Below are positions 9,402 through 17,947 of a stretch of 64,000 nucleotides of DNA, in pieces (positions within the stretch are counted from its first letter, which is position 1; every line of letters starts with the position of its first letter). A model generated the notes under the pieces. The model searched no databases. It had not been told where the DNA came from and was given only the letters and a program-made list of their open reading frames with translations. Source of the DNA: Elusimicrobiota bacterium (lineage in GTDB: Bacteria; Elusimicrobiota; Endomicrobiia; Endomicrobiales; Endomicrobiaceae). A program made the translations under genes and the position numbers. Location of the stretch: the NCBI GenBank assembly GCA_017528425.1, contig JAFXOV010000044.1:87140-151139 (forward strand), written 5' to 3'.

Positions 9402-9420
9402 GAAAAAATCCTGCGGATTT

Positions 9421-10338
9421 TTATCCTTCTATAAAATGTTGAGCGGAAATTGCTGCTATCGCACCGTCACCTGCAGCCGTAACAACTTGTCTTAATAGTT
9501 TTTGTCTTACATCACCGCAAGCAAAAATACCTTGAACAGATGTGTTCATGTTGTCATCGGTTACAATATAACCTGCTTCGTTTAATTTGATAGCTGTATT
9601 ATTTAAAAAGTTTGTGTTAGGTAACCAACCTACAAAAACAAATATTCCGTTAACCGCCAACTGTGACGAAATATTGTTTTTAACATTTTTTAATGTTATT
9701 TCTTCTACGGTAAGGTTACCTGAAATTTTTTCTACGACAGAATCAAATATTATGTTTATTTTGGGTTCTGCAAAAACTTTTTCCTGCAAAATTTTTGCAG
9801 CTCTGAATTGATCTCTTCTGTGAATCAAATTAACTTTAGCAGCAAATTTTGTTAAATATAATGCTTCTTGTAATGCGGAATCTCCCCCGCCCACAACTGC
9901 AATTTCTTTATTTCTGAAAAACGGTCCGTCGCAAGTAGCACAATACGATACACCTTTACCTATAAATTCCTGTTCACCTCCAACTGCCAACTTCTTAAAA
10001 TTGGCACCGCTTGCTATAATAACCGTTTTTGTAAAATATTCTTTATTGTCAGAAAGTACAACTTTTTTTATTGCATCTTCGGTTTCAACAGCAGATGCTT
10101 CACCGTAAACTATTTCGCAACCGAAAGTTCTTGCTTGCTTTTCCATCTTCATTGCAAGCTCAAACCCGTTTATTCCTTCTTCAAATCCGGGATAATTTTC
10201 AAGGTGATCCGTTATTGCAATCTGCCCGCCGCAACCTGCTTTTTCTATAAGTAAAGTTTTAAGTCTTGCTCTTGAAGCATATATCGCAGCAGACATACCG
10301 GAAGGGCCGCCGCCGACTATTATAACATCATATATCAT
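9421..10338 (-). CDS. trxB: Thioredoxin reductase
   Basis: FAD- and NADPH-dependent reductase (305 residues) that keeps thioredoxin reduced in the cytoplasm. The FAD-binding GGGPSGMSAAIYA motif is at the N-terminus, the redox centre CATC sits in YCATCDGPFFR, and a second Rossmann motif (VVGGGDSA) binds NADPH. The C-terminal GIFACGDVR block is typical. It lies third in the trxA-tlpA-trxB order, which places oxidant, carrier and reductase in one transcription unit. A GAGAG site precedes the ATG. Confidence 0.96.
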   Translation of the reverse strand: MIYDVIIVGGGPSGMSAAIYASRARLKTLLIEKAGCGGQIAITDHLENYPGFEEGINGFELAMKMEKQARTFGCEIVYGEASAVETEDAIKKVVLSDNKEYFTKTVIIASGANFKKLAVGGEQEFIGKGVSYCATCDGPFFRNKEIAVVGGGDSALQEALYLTKFAAKVNLIHRRDQFRAAKILQEKVFAEPKINIIFDSVVEKISGNLTVEEITLKNVKNNISSQLAVNGIFVFVGWLPNTNFLNNTAIKLNEAGYIVTDDNMNTSVQGIFACGDVRQKLLRQVVTAAGDGAIAAISAQHFIEG

Positions 10339-10368
10339 ATTTTATTCTCTCTGTTTTAGTGATTTTTT

Positions 10369-10845
10369 CTACAGTAATTTTTTTATATCTTTTTGCCAAA
10401 GTTCTTCCACACCGGGAGCAAACCCAACGTACTTGTTATAAATTTCTCCGTTCTTGTCTATTATAAAAAATCTCGGTATGGATGAAATTTTATAGTTGGA
10501 TATCACTTTTTTGTCACTTAACAATACGGGATAATTCATTTTCTGTTTTTTCATAAATTTTAATATTGTGTCTTTATCTTCTTGCAAGTTTATACCCAAT
10601 ACAACAAAATCTTCATTATCTTTATATTGTTCATACAAATTTTCTACTGCGGGAATAGAAGCTCTGCAAGGAGGACACCAAGTTGCCCAAAAATCTATAA
10701 ATACAACTTTACCTTTATAATCGGATAAAGATACAGGTTTACCTTCCAAATCCTGCAAAGTAAAATCATAAGAAACTTCTGCACAAGATAGAGAAACACA
10801 TGCTATTACAAACAACAACAGAATAAACAGTTTTTTATAAAACAT
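10369..10845 (-). CDS. TlpA/ResA-like exported thioredoxin
   Basis: Envelope thiol-disulfide protein of 158 residues with a hydrophobic signal peptide (about residues 1-22) and a redoxin domain whose active site reads WCPPC in [13 protein letters not shown]. The motif and the [17 protein letters not shown] opening are typical of TlpA/ResA proteins that reduce periplasmic cysteines, for example during cytochrome c maturation. A Cys follows the signal core, but the bases for a lipobox are poor (S at -3), so a lipoprotein is not claimed. Its ATG overlaps the end of trxA by 11 bases, implying translational coupling. Confidence 0.9.
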   Translation of the reverse strand: MFYKKLFILLLFVIACVSLSCAEVSYDFTLQDLEGKPVSLSDYKGKVVFIDFWATWCPPCRASIPAVENLYEQYKDNEDFVVLGINLQEDKDTILKFMKKQKMNYPVLLSDKKVISNYKISSIPRFFIIDKNGEIYNKYVGFAPGVEELWQKDIKKLL

Positions 10846-11155
10846 TATTTAACTCCTGCTCTATAGCGGTTTTAGGCCTGAATCCTACCATTTTGTTTAT
10901 TGGTTTTCCGCCTTTAAATATTATAAGGCAAGGAATAGATGTTATTTGAAACTGTGATGACAAAGACATATTTTCATCGGTATTAACTTTACCTACTTTT
11001 ATTTTGCCGTCATATTCTTTTGCTATTTCATCTACTACAGGTAACAACATTTTGCAAGGTCCGCACCATGGAGCCCAAAAGTCGAGCAATACGGGAATAT
11101 CCGATTTTACAACCTCCTGTTCAAAATTTGCTTCTGTTATAACTATTTCCGCCAT
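10835..11155 (-). CDS. trxA: Thioredoxin
   Basis: Classical cytoplasmic thioredoxin, 106 residues, active site WCGPC in [12 protein letters not shown], cis-proline block [11 protein letters not shown] and the conserved GFRPK near the end. It donates electrons to reductases and is itself reduced by the TrxB encoded two genes downstream. It is first in the operon behind a good sigma-70 promoter and has a strong GGAGGAAT ribosome site. The overlap with the tlpA-like gene is 11 bases. Confidence 0.96.
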   Translation of the reverse strand: MAEIVITEANFEQEVVKSDIPVLLDFWAPWCGPCKMLLPVVDEIAKEYDGKIKVGKVNTDENMSLSSQFQITSIPCLIIFKGGKPINKMVGFRPKTAIEQELNNVL

Positions 11156-11192
11156 CTTATTCCTCCATAAATTATTTTTTTGTATTAGTTAG

Positions 11193-11222
11193 ATTATACT
11201 AAAAACAATATAAAATTGCCAA
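11193..11222 (-). promoter_or_regulatory. sigma-70 promoter of trxA operon
   Basis: Read on the minus strand, -35 TTGGCA (11222-11217), an 18-base spacer and a perfect -10 TATAAT (11198-11193) lie 38 bases before the trxA start codon. Confidence 0.7.
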
Positions 11223-11394
11223 AGACAATTTTACAATTAGAAATTAGTAATGAGAAATTAGAAATTAACGGCAACGACAAAATTGAGGTATGGATGTATG
11301 GAAGTATAGAGGTATGGAAACGACAACGGATGGATTGCCACGGGCTAAAGCCCTCGCAATGAACGGCAATTAGTAATTTAGGTATGTGTGAATA
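11223..11394. repeat. Intergenic repeat block between trxA and barrel genes
   Basis: This is most of a 308-base gap. It holds AT-rich degenerate repeats, an AGTATAGAGGTATGG-type short-unit tract (11285-11326) also found at 31283 and 35731, and one palindrome at 11332-11362 with arms GGGCT/AGCCC. No gene is supported. Confidence 0.6.
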
Positions 11395-11423
11395 TTGATT
11401 TTTATATAAAATTATGCAATAAT
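11395..11423 (+). promoter_or_regulatory. sigma-70 promoter of first barrel gene
   Basis: TTGATT (11395-11400), 17 bases, AATAAT (11418-11423). The same boxes with the same spacing occur before the second copy at 12138-12166, so the element is conserved between duplicates. Confidence 0.72.
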
Positions 11424-11463
11424 TTTGGGGTAGTTAAATTTAATTTAAGGAGAAAGAAAACAA

Positions 11464-12033
11464 ATGAAAAAAGGATTGTTGGCTTTGTTGTTGGCAGTAG
11501 CTCTTGTAGCACCTGTTTTTGCAGCAGACGAAGGTACAATGGAATTGGACATTAAAGCAGGTTTTAACCTTATGTCCAGTGCAGAGGTTGAAAGTGAAAG
11601 CCAGGATATAGATCCTGCATTCACAGCCGGAGTAGATTTCTTTTATTATGTAATGCCTCAATTGGCAATCGGTGCCGGTGTTCAATATGTTTTCAATTCT
11701 GAAGTAGCAGATTCTCATGGTATGAAAGCAGGTTGGACAAATCTTTATGCACAAGCAAAATATGTATTTGAAACAGGAAGCGATATTTTTAACAATGTTT
11801 ATCCTTTAGTTCAAATCGGTTATGGAATTTTAAGAACAGATCCAGATGAAGATTTTATAGATTCAAACGGATTATATTGGGGTATCGGTGCAGGAACAAC
11901 AATAAACAAATGTATTGTTCTTGAACTTCTTTATTCAAATGGTAATGCAACACTTAAACTTGATCCTTGGACTACAGGAGATTTAAAGTATTCAACAATC
12001 CAATTGAAAGTTGGTTATAAATTTACTTTCTAA
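11464..12033 (+). CDS. Small outer-membrane beta-barrel protein, copy 1
   Basis: A 189-residue secreted protein with a signal peptide ending AAPVFA-type (residues 1-20) and alternating strands typical of an OmpX/OmpA-like 8-strand barrel: IGAGVQYVF, GWTNLYAQAKYVF, GIGAGTTI, and a terminal KVGYKFTF whose last Phe fits the BAM recognition signal. The role is unknown; small barrels of this type serve as adhesins, pores or structural proteins. It has its own promoter and terminator and a paralogue follows 171 bases downstream, so it is a duplicated transcription unit. Confidence 0.8.
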   Translation: MKKGLLALLLAVALVAPVFAADEGTMELDIKAGFNLMSSAEVESESQDIDPAFTAGVDFFYYVMPQLAIGAGVQYVFNSEVADSHGMKAGWTNLYAQAKYVFETGSDIFNNVYPLVQIGYGILRTDPDEDFIDSNGLYWGIGAGTTINKCIVLELLYSNGNATLKLDPWTTGDLKYSTIQLKVGYKFTF

Positions 12034-12052
12034 TTAATATAAAAAAACAATT

Positions 12053-12095
12053 AAAGCACAGGAAGAATTTTTCTTTCTGTGCTTTTTGTTTTTTA
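12053..12095 (+). terminator. Rho-independent terminator
   Basis: AAAGCACAG pairs with CTGTGCTTT around a GAAGAATTTTTCTTT centre that pairs further, followed by a T-rich run. It ends the first barrel gene. Confidence 0.85.
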
Positions 12096-12137
12096 TATAG
12101 GCGAAACGGCAATTAGTAATTTAGCTGTGTGTGAATA

Positions 12138-12166
12138 TTGATTTTAACATAAAATTATGCAATAAT
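12138..12166 (+). promoter_or_regulatory. sigma-70 promoter of second barrel gene
   Basis: TTGATT (12138-12143), 17 bases, AATAAT (12161-12166), identical in layout to the promoter of copy 1, with the flanking bases also conserved. Confidence 0.72.
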
Positions 12167-12204
12167 TTTTCAGGTAGTTAAATTTTTGTATAAGGATAAA
12201 AAAA

Positions 12205-12780
12205 ATGAAAAAAAGTTTATTGGCTTTATTGTTGGCAGTAGCACTTGTAACACCTGTTTTTGCGACAGATAACAAGGTAGGTGAAATAGACGTTAAGGCA
12301 GGTTTTAATTTTATGTCTAATGTAACAGTTGATAATACTGATTATGATAAAAGTGTTGATTCTGCATTTGCAGCCGGTGCAGATTTATTCTTTTGTTTAA
12401 CGCCCCAGTTAGCAATCGGTGCAGGTGTTGATTATATTTTCAATCATGAACTGCCAAATTTGGATGGTTTGAAAGCAGGTTGGACAAATATCTACGTACA
12501 GGCAAAATATATGTTTGAAACAGGAAATAATATTTTTAATAATGTTTATCCGTTATTTCAAATAGGTGGAAGTATATTAAGGTTAGACACTGATTCTGAG
12601 ACTGAAGTGGATTCAAACGGATTGTATTGGGCAATTGGTGCAGGTACAACAATAAAAGAAAATTTTCTTCTTGAAATTCTTTATTCAAAATGTAATGCAA
12701 AAGTTAAAGAAGATTTCTTTAGAGGTGATTTAAAATATTCAACATTGCAGTTGAAAGTTGGATATAAACTTCCCTTCTAA
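12205..12780 (+). CDS. Small outer-membrane beta-barrel protein, copy 2
   Basis: A 191-residue paralogue of the preceding gene, aligned along its whole length: same signal peptide, same IGAGVDYIF, GLKAGWTNIYVQAKYMFETG, SNGLYWAIGAGTTI and terminal KVGYKLPF ending in Phe. Differences cluster in the predicted extracellular loops (for example after FMSN and in LRLDTDSETEVD), as expected of surface-exposed barrel loops under diversification. It carries its own promoter and terminator. Function is not known. Confidence 0.8.
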   Translation: MKKSLLALLLAVALVTPVFATDNKVGEIDVKAGFNFMSNVTVDNTDYDKSVDSAFAAGADLFFCLTPQLAIGAGVDYIFNHELPNLDGLKAGWTNIYVQAKYMFETGNNIFNNVYPLFQIGGSILRLDTDSETEVDSNGLYWAIGAGTTIKENFLLEILYSKCNAKVKEDFFRGDLKYSTLQLKVGYKLPF

Positions 12781-12792
12781 TTAATATATTAT

Positions 12793-12835
12793 AAAAAAGC
12801 AGGGAGATATCTTCTCCCTGCTTTTTTTATTTTTT
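12793..12835 (+). terminator. Rho-independent terminator
   Basis: A 14-base stem with arms AAAAAGCAGGGAGA and TTCTCCCTGCTTTTT closes a TATC loop and is followed by T residues. Because the left arm begins with A residues it could also act on transcripts from the converging TadG-like gene. Confidence 0.88.
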
Positions 12836-12849
12836 AATTACCAATTATT

Positions 12850-13974
12850 TTAGAGTGGTACCAAGTGGGCATCCCAACCGCCGAGCTCGGCTTCGTTGTA
12901 CTTATAAATCGGAGTTTCTTTATTTAACGGTTCGGTAATTATTTTTCTTGTTGCCTCTTCGGCATAATAGGCAGCTGCAGCTATACCGACCGCAGCACAA
13001 ACTTGTCCTACAGCCGGAATATAAGCTACCGCTTGTATTATGTTATAAAAGACAAAAAGTTGTTGTGCTACCATAGGTGACAAAAGTGCTGCCGTAATAT
13101 AAGATAAACCTGTACTTGTGTCTTCTTTTTCGGGAAACATAGGACCTTTAACATTATATAATCCCGCAGCACCCAAACTATACAATACAGGCATATCAAC
13201 ATCAAAGACATTTTTGAATAACGGGTATCCGTCATTTTTTGAAGGAGTTTTTATTCCTATACCTACCAACTTTTTATCATAAAAGTCCGTATCTTGAACA
13301 TACCAAGACACATTATCTTTCATATATTGTCTGGGTATAACTATATGATAATGTTTTGCTTGAACATCGAGACAAAAATTCATTGTTTTATAATAAGTTA
13401 TCCCTTTAGTATTTCTTTTTATACCTAACCAAACTTTCGGATCGGTTATATTAAAATTAAACAAATTTGTTCCTTTGGCATATCTTGAAGGTATAACAAA
13501 AACTTTATAATCTTTATCGGGAATATTTTTCATTAACAGCGCCGATTGAACCATATAGTTTGTAAGTAAAAGATCTTGAAACTGTTGTATTGAATTTACA
13601 AGCTTTTTCATTTTCAATACACCGCTGTACCTTTCGTTTACGGCAACACCTGCTTTGGGACAATAATAGTCGCAAAACGGACCGGGTATCATCGAACCGC
13701 CAACCTTATCGGTAGAAAAAGACGGAAACATTGCTATCATGGGGTACGATGCCGTAGATAAAACTGTTGCCATTAAACTGTTTGTTGCACCCAACAAATT
13801 TAATGTTCTTGCCTGCAAATTTGCAACGGATATTACCGTGTTGTCAACATAGTTTTGTAATATCATTTTATCTCTTAAAATTTTGGCAATATTTACCATC
13901 ATTGCCCAACTGAATATAAGGATTAACGACATTACAAGCATATAAGGTAATACCTGACCTTTTCTATTGTTCAT
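12850..13974 (-). CDS. TadG-like pilus assembly protein
   Basis: A 374-residue protein with a short basic start (NNRKGQ) then a hydrophobic helix (about residues 8-30, VLPYMLVMSLILIFSWAMMV in pieces) like the N-terminus of TadE/TadG minor pilins and of Flp-type class III signal sequences. The large remainder is predicted periplasmic and has no motif I recognise, except a C-terminal Ala/Ile-rich segment that could be a second membrane helix. The start is set at the ATG at 13974, overlapping the end of the TadE-like gene; the upstream in-frame codons belong to that gene. The TadG label rests on position and N-terminus only. Confidence 0.65.
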   Translation of the reverse strand: MNNRKGQVLPYMLVMSLILIFSWAMMVNIAKILRDKMILQNYVDNTVISVANLQARTLNLLGATNSLMATVLSTASYPMIAMFPSFSTDKVGGSMIPGPFCDYYCPKAGVAVNERYSGVLKMKKLVNSIQQFQDLLLTNYMVQSALLMKNIPDKDYKVFVIPSRYAKGTNLFNFNITDPKVWLGIKRNTKGITYYKTMNFCLDVQAKHYHIVIPRQYMKDNVSWYVQDTDFYDKKLVGIGIKTPSKNDGYPLFKNVFDVDMPVLYSLGAAGLYNVKGPMFPEKEDTSTGLSYITAALLSPMVAQQLFVFYNIIQAVAYIPAVGQVCAAVGIAAAAYYAEEATRKIITEPLNKETPIYKYNEAELGGWDAHLVPL

Positions 13975-14458
13975 ATTCAGGAAACTCTTTTGCATCGGGA
14001 TATGCCTTATTGTAAAATTCTTCATCGGGAGATTTTACCATTCTTGCCCTTGCAGACTGCTCTCTGTAAAACAAAGAATTGAAAAATTGCCCGAACATTA
14101 TTCTTGTATTGTAACCGACTTTTACATTATGTTTATTTATTTTTTTGTTGCTGTGATCTAAAATTTTGTTGCCTAAAATATCTTCGTCCCAATGTGTGGT
14201 TTTATAATAAAATACACTCTTGGAACTTAACATATATGCCGTAAGAAGCTTTGATACTGTTTCTTTTGCGGTATCGGCAATTTCTTTATTTTTTGTTACA
14301 ACTATTTTTCTTGTAGCCGAAAAAGCGCTGTAATTCAAAAACATATCGTCCGCAACAATAATACAAACTTGTATTGCAGCAAACATTAAAACCGTTATTA
14401 TACAGGCAATTATAAATCCTTCCAAAAAAGATTGTCCTTTATTGTTAAAACAAAACAT
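13964..14458 (-). CDS. TadE-like minor pilin protein
   Basis: A 164-residue protein starting FCFNNKGQSFLEGF followed by a hydrophobic helix (IIACIITVLMFAAIQVCIIV, residues about 15-35). The GQ-x-F-LE pattern corresponds to the type IV/Tad prepilin cleavage region with the glutamate at +5. The rest is soluble and charged. ATG at 14458 is chosen because the upstream pilin-like ORF ends 14 bases inside it; the ORF can be extended upstream but only through that gene. Part of a four-gene Tad-like run. Confidence 0.68.
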   Translation of the reverse strand: MFCFNNKGQSFLEGFIIACIITVLMFAAIQVCIIVADDMFLNYSAFSATRKIVVTKNKEIADTAKETVSKLLTAYMLSSKSVFYYKTTHWDEDILGNKILDHSNKKINKHNVKVGYNTRIMFGQFFNSLFYREQSARARMVKSPDEEFYNKAYPDAKEFPEYEQ

Positions 14459-14624
14459 TTGATACTCCCGCAATAAAGGAAATAAAATCGAATTTATGTT
14501 TCCATGCAATAACAAAAAGTTTTACCATACCGTAACTTGCGGCAAACATAACAAGAGTAAACAAAACATACTCTACCGCAGCTTGTCCCGATTTATTGTT
14601 TATGATATTTAGAATTGTTTTCAT
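14445..14624 (-). CDS. Tiny Flp/TadE-like pilin ORF
   Basis: A 59-residue ORF between the secretin-like and TadE-like genes. It begins KTILNIINNKSGQAAVEYV and continues with a hydrophobic helix (LFTLVMFAASYGMVKLFVIA). NNKSGQAAVEYVLF closely resembles the Flp pilin processing site G-Q-x-x-x-E-Y, so the product could be a Flp-type major pilin. Its ATG overlaps the secretin stop as ATGA (14624-14621) and its stop lies 14 bases inside the TadE-like gene; both overlaps argue that it is translated. There is no other gene in this interval. Confidence 0.72.
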   Translation of the reverse strand: MKTILNIINNKSGQAAVEYVLFTLVMFAASYGMVKLFVIAWKHKFDFISFIAGVSNVLF

Positions 14625-15349
14625 TGTTCTATAATTTTCGGAGTAACAAAGATTAAAACATTCGTTTTGTTATCTTTTACTTTTGTATTTTTGAACAATG
14701 TTCCGAGTAAAGGAATATCGGAAAGTATAGGAATACCCGAAGATGTTTTATCTTTATAATTTTCTATAAGACCCGCAATAACTATGGTTTGCTGATTTTT
14801 TAATATAACACTTGATCTTGCCTGCCTTTTGGCAATGTTCGGAAACCCCTGAACGGCATTTGCCCAATCGAGTCTTGAAAGTTCAGTTTCTATAACTAAA
14901 TCTATTCTGTCCTCTTCCAAAATTTTCGGTAAAATTTCCATAATAATTCCGTACTCTTTCCATTCTACATTACCGCCTGAAACACCCGATACTGCTATAG
15001 GAAATTCCCCTCCGACCAAAAATCTTGCTTTTGTTCCGGACTTTGTTACAAGTTTAGGATTGGATAATACTTGTGCCGAACCGCTTTCCTGTAAAAGTTT
15101 AAGTTTGGCACTTAACGGAGTGTATCTTACCCAATCGTTAAATTCCACAAGTGACGGATAAACGGTGTTACCTTCACCGTTTGTAACAAAAAGTTCACCG
15201 GTAGAAATTTCATCCACCCACTTTATTCCGTACTCTTTGGCTTTGTTATTATTTATTTCGGTTATTTCTATGGATATTTCAACTAATTGTTCCGCAAATA
15301 TAGCAGTAGAAATAAAAAGTAAAGTTATTAAGATAAAAAACTTCTTCAT
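14621..15349 (-). CDS. Short secretin-domain protein (CpaC/RcpA-like)
   Basis: A 242-residue exported protein with a signal peptide (residues 1-19) followed directly by the secretin core: VEISIEITEINNN, then SAKLKLLQESGSAQVLSNPKLVTKSGTKA, GEFPIAV, EYGIIMEILPKI, QTIVIAGLIEN and PILSDIPLLGTLFKNT near the end. These are the conserved blocks of type II/III/Tad secretins. Family members usually carry N0, N1 or BON domains before this core; here they are absent, so it may need a partner or form a reduced pore. It starts immediately after gcvT and leads the Tad-like genes. Confidence 0.82.
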   Translation of the reverse strand: MKKFFILITLLFISTAIFAEQLVEISIEITEINNNKAKEYGIKWVDEISTGELFVTNGEGNTVYPSLVEFNDWVRYTPLSAKLKLLQESGSAQVLSNPKLVTKSGTKARFLVGGEFPIAVSGVSGGNVEWKEYGIIMEILPKILEEDRIDLVIETELSRLDWANAVQGFPNIAKRQARSSVILKNQQTIVIAGLIENYKDKTSSGIPILSDIPLLGTLFKNTKVKDNKTNVLIFVTPKIIEQ

Positions 15350-16423
15350 TTATTTCTTTGCTCTTTTATAAAACGGTTTAGGAACAATTGTTATGTTTCT
15401 GAGATTGTTATGAACTTTTATTTGTATCGGCAAACTTTCGTCCGTTGAAACATCTATCAATGCCATACCGATAGCTTTTTTAAATGTAGGTGAAAAACTT
15501 CCGCTTGTAACATAACCGATTTTTTTATCGTTCAAATAAACTTCATCGTGTGCTCTTGCTATACCGTTTTGGCATATAAAAGCTACTAACTTTTTGGAAG
15601 GAGTATCTTTTATTTTTTCTATTTCGGATTTTCCTATAAAATCTTTATTCCAAAATACTGTTTTTATAAATCCCGCATCTATCGGATTAATTTCTTCGGA
15701 TATTTCGTGACCGTGTAACGGCATACAAGCTTCAAGTCTTAATGTATCTCTGCAACCGAGACCGCAGGGTTTTGCACCGAGTTCAACAAGTTTAGACCAT
15801 ATATATTCCGCACAGTTATTGGATATAAGAATTTCAAATCCGTCTTCACCGGTATAACCTGTTCTTGCTATCTTTGAGAAGTTTGCGGATTGACCTTTAA
15901 AAGAAATATCTTTCGCGGTAAAATATTTCATTGAAGCTATTTCTCCGTCAACTATTTGAGAAACAATTTCTACTGCTTTAGGGCCTTGAACGGCCATCAT
16001 GGAAATTTCTTTGCTTATATTTTTTATATCCACATTATCCAATTTATTTTCGTTTAGCCAAGCGAAATCTTTATCTAAGTTTCCAGCATTTACCACCATC
16101 ATGTAATAGTTTTCGAATTTATATACTATGATATCGTCTTTTATTCCGCCTTGTTTATTTAAAAGCATGGAATATCTTGCTTTATATAACGGCAAATTAG
16201 ACATATCCGATATTGTTACATAATCCAAAAATTTACCTGCATTTTCTCCCGATATAATAAATGTTCCCATGTGAGAAGTATCAAATATACCTACAGAATT
16301 TCTAACCGCATTATGTTCTTCTATAATAGAAGTATATTGAACCGGCATATCCCATCCGCCGAATTCGGTAAATTTTGCACCTGCTTTTTGGTGCATAGAA
16401 TGTAAGAATGTTTCTTTTAACAT
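15350..16423 (-). CDS. gcvT: Aminomethyltransferase (glycine cleavage T protein)
   Basis: T protein of the glycine cleavage system, transferring the aminomethyl carbon to tetrahydrofolate. Family blocks include FGGWDMPVQY, DTSHMG, YSMLLNKQGGIKDD, ARTGYTGEDGFEI and the C-terminal YVTSGSFSPTFKKAIGMA. The ATG at 16423 has AAAGGGGAC just upstream and gives 357 residues; the longer in-frame form would run into lpd. The L protein gene (lpd) is directly upstream, but gcvH and gcvP are not in the window, so the complete complex must be encoded elsewhere or T may work in folate recycling with another source. Confidence 0.95.
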   Translation of the reverse strand: MLKETFLHSMHQKAGAKFTEFGGWDMPVQYTSIIEEHNAVRNSVGIFDTSHMGTFIISGENAGKFLDYVTISDMSNLPLYKARYSMLLNKQGGIKDDIIVYKFENYYMMVVNAGNLDKDFAWLNENKLDNVDIKNISKEISMMAVQGPKAVEIVSQIVDGEIASMKYFTAKDISFKGQSANFSKIARTGYTGEDGFEILISNNCAEYIWSKLVELGAKPCGLGCRDTLRLEACMPLHGHEISEEINPIDAGFIKTVFWNKDFIGKSEIEKIKDTPSKKLVAFICQNGIARAHDEVYLNDKKIGYVTSGSFSPTFKKAIGMALIDVSTDESLPIQIKVHNNLRNITIVPKPFYKRAKK

Positions 16424-16445
16424 ACTGTCCCCTTTTATATAAAAA

Positions 16446-17729
16446 TTACTTTTTAATTGCTTCAAAAATCAGTTCGGAAAGTCCCGGATGGAAGAACATA
16501 TCTTTCGATAAATCCGTAACTTTCATATCAGATTTTATTATCATTGTTGCAGACTCTATGAGTTCATCTGCATTTACACCTATTATCCAAACACCTATAA
16601 CCTTTTTGGAAACATTATCTACGGCTACTTTTATCCAACCTGTTCTTTGTCCTTCTATTTGTGCTCTTGCATTTGAAATAAAAGTTGATTTTCCAAAGGA
16701 AACATCTTTATAACTGTCATAATCAACTGCTTTCACCGATGCTACGGGAGGAAACGAAAAAACGACTTTCGGCACAGGATTTTTTGATTGTAAATTTTCG
16801 GCAACATTTATTGCATCCTGTTCGGCGGTATATGCCAAAAATCCTTTAGCGGTAATATCTCCTATAGCAAAAATATTATCTACATTTGTTGCATAATTTT
16901 GTGTTGATACAAATTTTCTGTTATCTAAATTTAAACCTATATTCTCCGGCTTTAGTTCATCGGCATTAGACTTTCTTCCCGCAACTATCAAGATTTTTTC
17001 AAAGCTGTCTTTATCTTTTAATGTATCGGTACAAGAAACTTCAACTTTTATTCCCTGTCTTGCCAACACTTTTGAAAGTTCTTGTGCCAAATCGCTGTCT
17101 TCACTGGGTAAAATCTGCGGACAAATTTCTCTTAAAGTAACTTTACAACCGAAACTTGCAAATATGGAACTTAACTCTATACCGATTGCTCCTGCACCTA
17201 TAACAAGCATACTTTTGGGAACTTCCGTTAAGTTTAAAGCATCGGTAGAATCGATATATTTTTGATGATCGTATTCAACGGTTGGAATTGATTTGGTTTC
17301 CGAACCCGTTGCAATAATTATTTTGTCTGCAAATATACTTATTTCTTCCGTTTCTGTTTTAACATTAAGCTCGTTTTTATTTTTAAAACTTGCCGTTCCT
17401 TTTATAATATCAACTTTGTTTGCGGTAAGTAATCTTGATACACCTTTAACTAAATTTTCAACTAATCTGTTTTTTTTATTTATTATTTCCTGAAAATTTA
17501 CAGGTTCCAAGGAAGATTTTAAGCCATACTCATAAGATTTTGATATTGTTTGTTTTACCGATGCTGCCTGCCACAAAAACTTTGTTGGAATACAACCTCT
17601 GTTTAAACAAGTACCACCCAAATTATCTTTTTCGATTATTACAACCTTTTTACCTTGTTTAGCAAAATTTATTGCACAATTGTATCCTGCAGGTCCCGCA
17701 CCTATAACGGCTATATCGTATTTTTCCAT
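16446..17729 (-). CDS. lpd: Dihydrolipoamide dehydrogenase
   Basis: FAD flavoprotein that reoxidises lipoyl groups (E3/L protein). The N-terminal GAGPAGYNCAI binds FAD, the redox pair is CLNRGC in GGTCLNRGCIPTKF, a GAGAIGIE Rossmann motif binds NAD, and the dimer interface carries FFHPGLSELI with its His-Pro. The ATG at 17729 gives the standard MEKYDIAVIGAG start; extension to 17774 is not supported by a ribosome site. At 427 residues it is slightly shorter than most. Its neighbour gcvT points to glycine cleavage as one role. Confidence 0.95.
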   Translation of the reverse strand: MEKYDIAVIGAGPAGYNCAINFAKQGKKVVIIEKDNLGGTCLNRGCIPTKFLWQAASVKQTISKSYEYGLKSSLEPVNFQEIINKKNRLVENLVKGVSRLLTANKVDIIKGTASFKNKNELNVKTETEEISIFADKIIIATGSETKSIPTVEYDHQKYIDSTDALNLTEVPKSMLVIGAGAIGIELSSIFASFGCKVTLREICPQILPSEDSDLAQELSKVLARQGIKVEVSCTDTLKDKDSFEKILIVAGRKSNADELKPENIGLNLDNRKFVSTQNYATNVDNIFAIGDITAKGFLAYTAEQDAINVAENLQSKNPVPKVVFSFPPVASVKAVDYDSYKDVSFGKSTFISNARAQIEGQRTGWIKVAVDNVSKKVIGVWIIGVNADELIESATMIIKSDMKVTDLSKDMFFHPGLSELIFEAIKK

Positions 17730-17762
17730 GATTAAATTCCAATTAATAAAATTAACAAGTAA

Positions 17763-17858
17763 ATATTTTACCAAATTATGAGATTTTTAGATATAGAACT
17801 GATTTCGGGTATATCAATATTTTTTTGGAAGATTCAACAATTATCCGAATTTATAATC
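17763..17858 (-). pseudogene. Remnant of a TupA-like ATP-grasp 3' end
   Basis: Read on the minus strand this stretch encodes DYKFG, a stop, then LLNLPKKY, matching the C-terminal DYKFGEMLKLPEKF of the intact gene at 18924-19865. The flanking AAATTATGAGAT sequence downstream of both is also the same. One substitution turned GAA into TAA. It lies on the far side of the glycosyltransferase gene, so that gene is bracketed by two copies of this 3' end. Confidence 0.7.
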
Positions 17859-17947
17859 TCACTATACTAGATTGAAATTGGTACAATATCACTAAATATA
17901 GTGGCAATTTCAAATATACTACCATATAGCTTTTTAATTTCTAAAAA

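Noticed and set aside
10369..10845. Lipoprotein call for the TlpA-like protein
   Set aside because: The residues before the Cys (V-S-L-S) lack Leu at -3, so a plain signal peptide is the safer reading.
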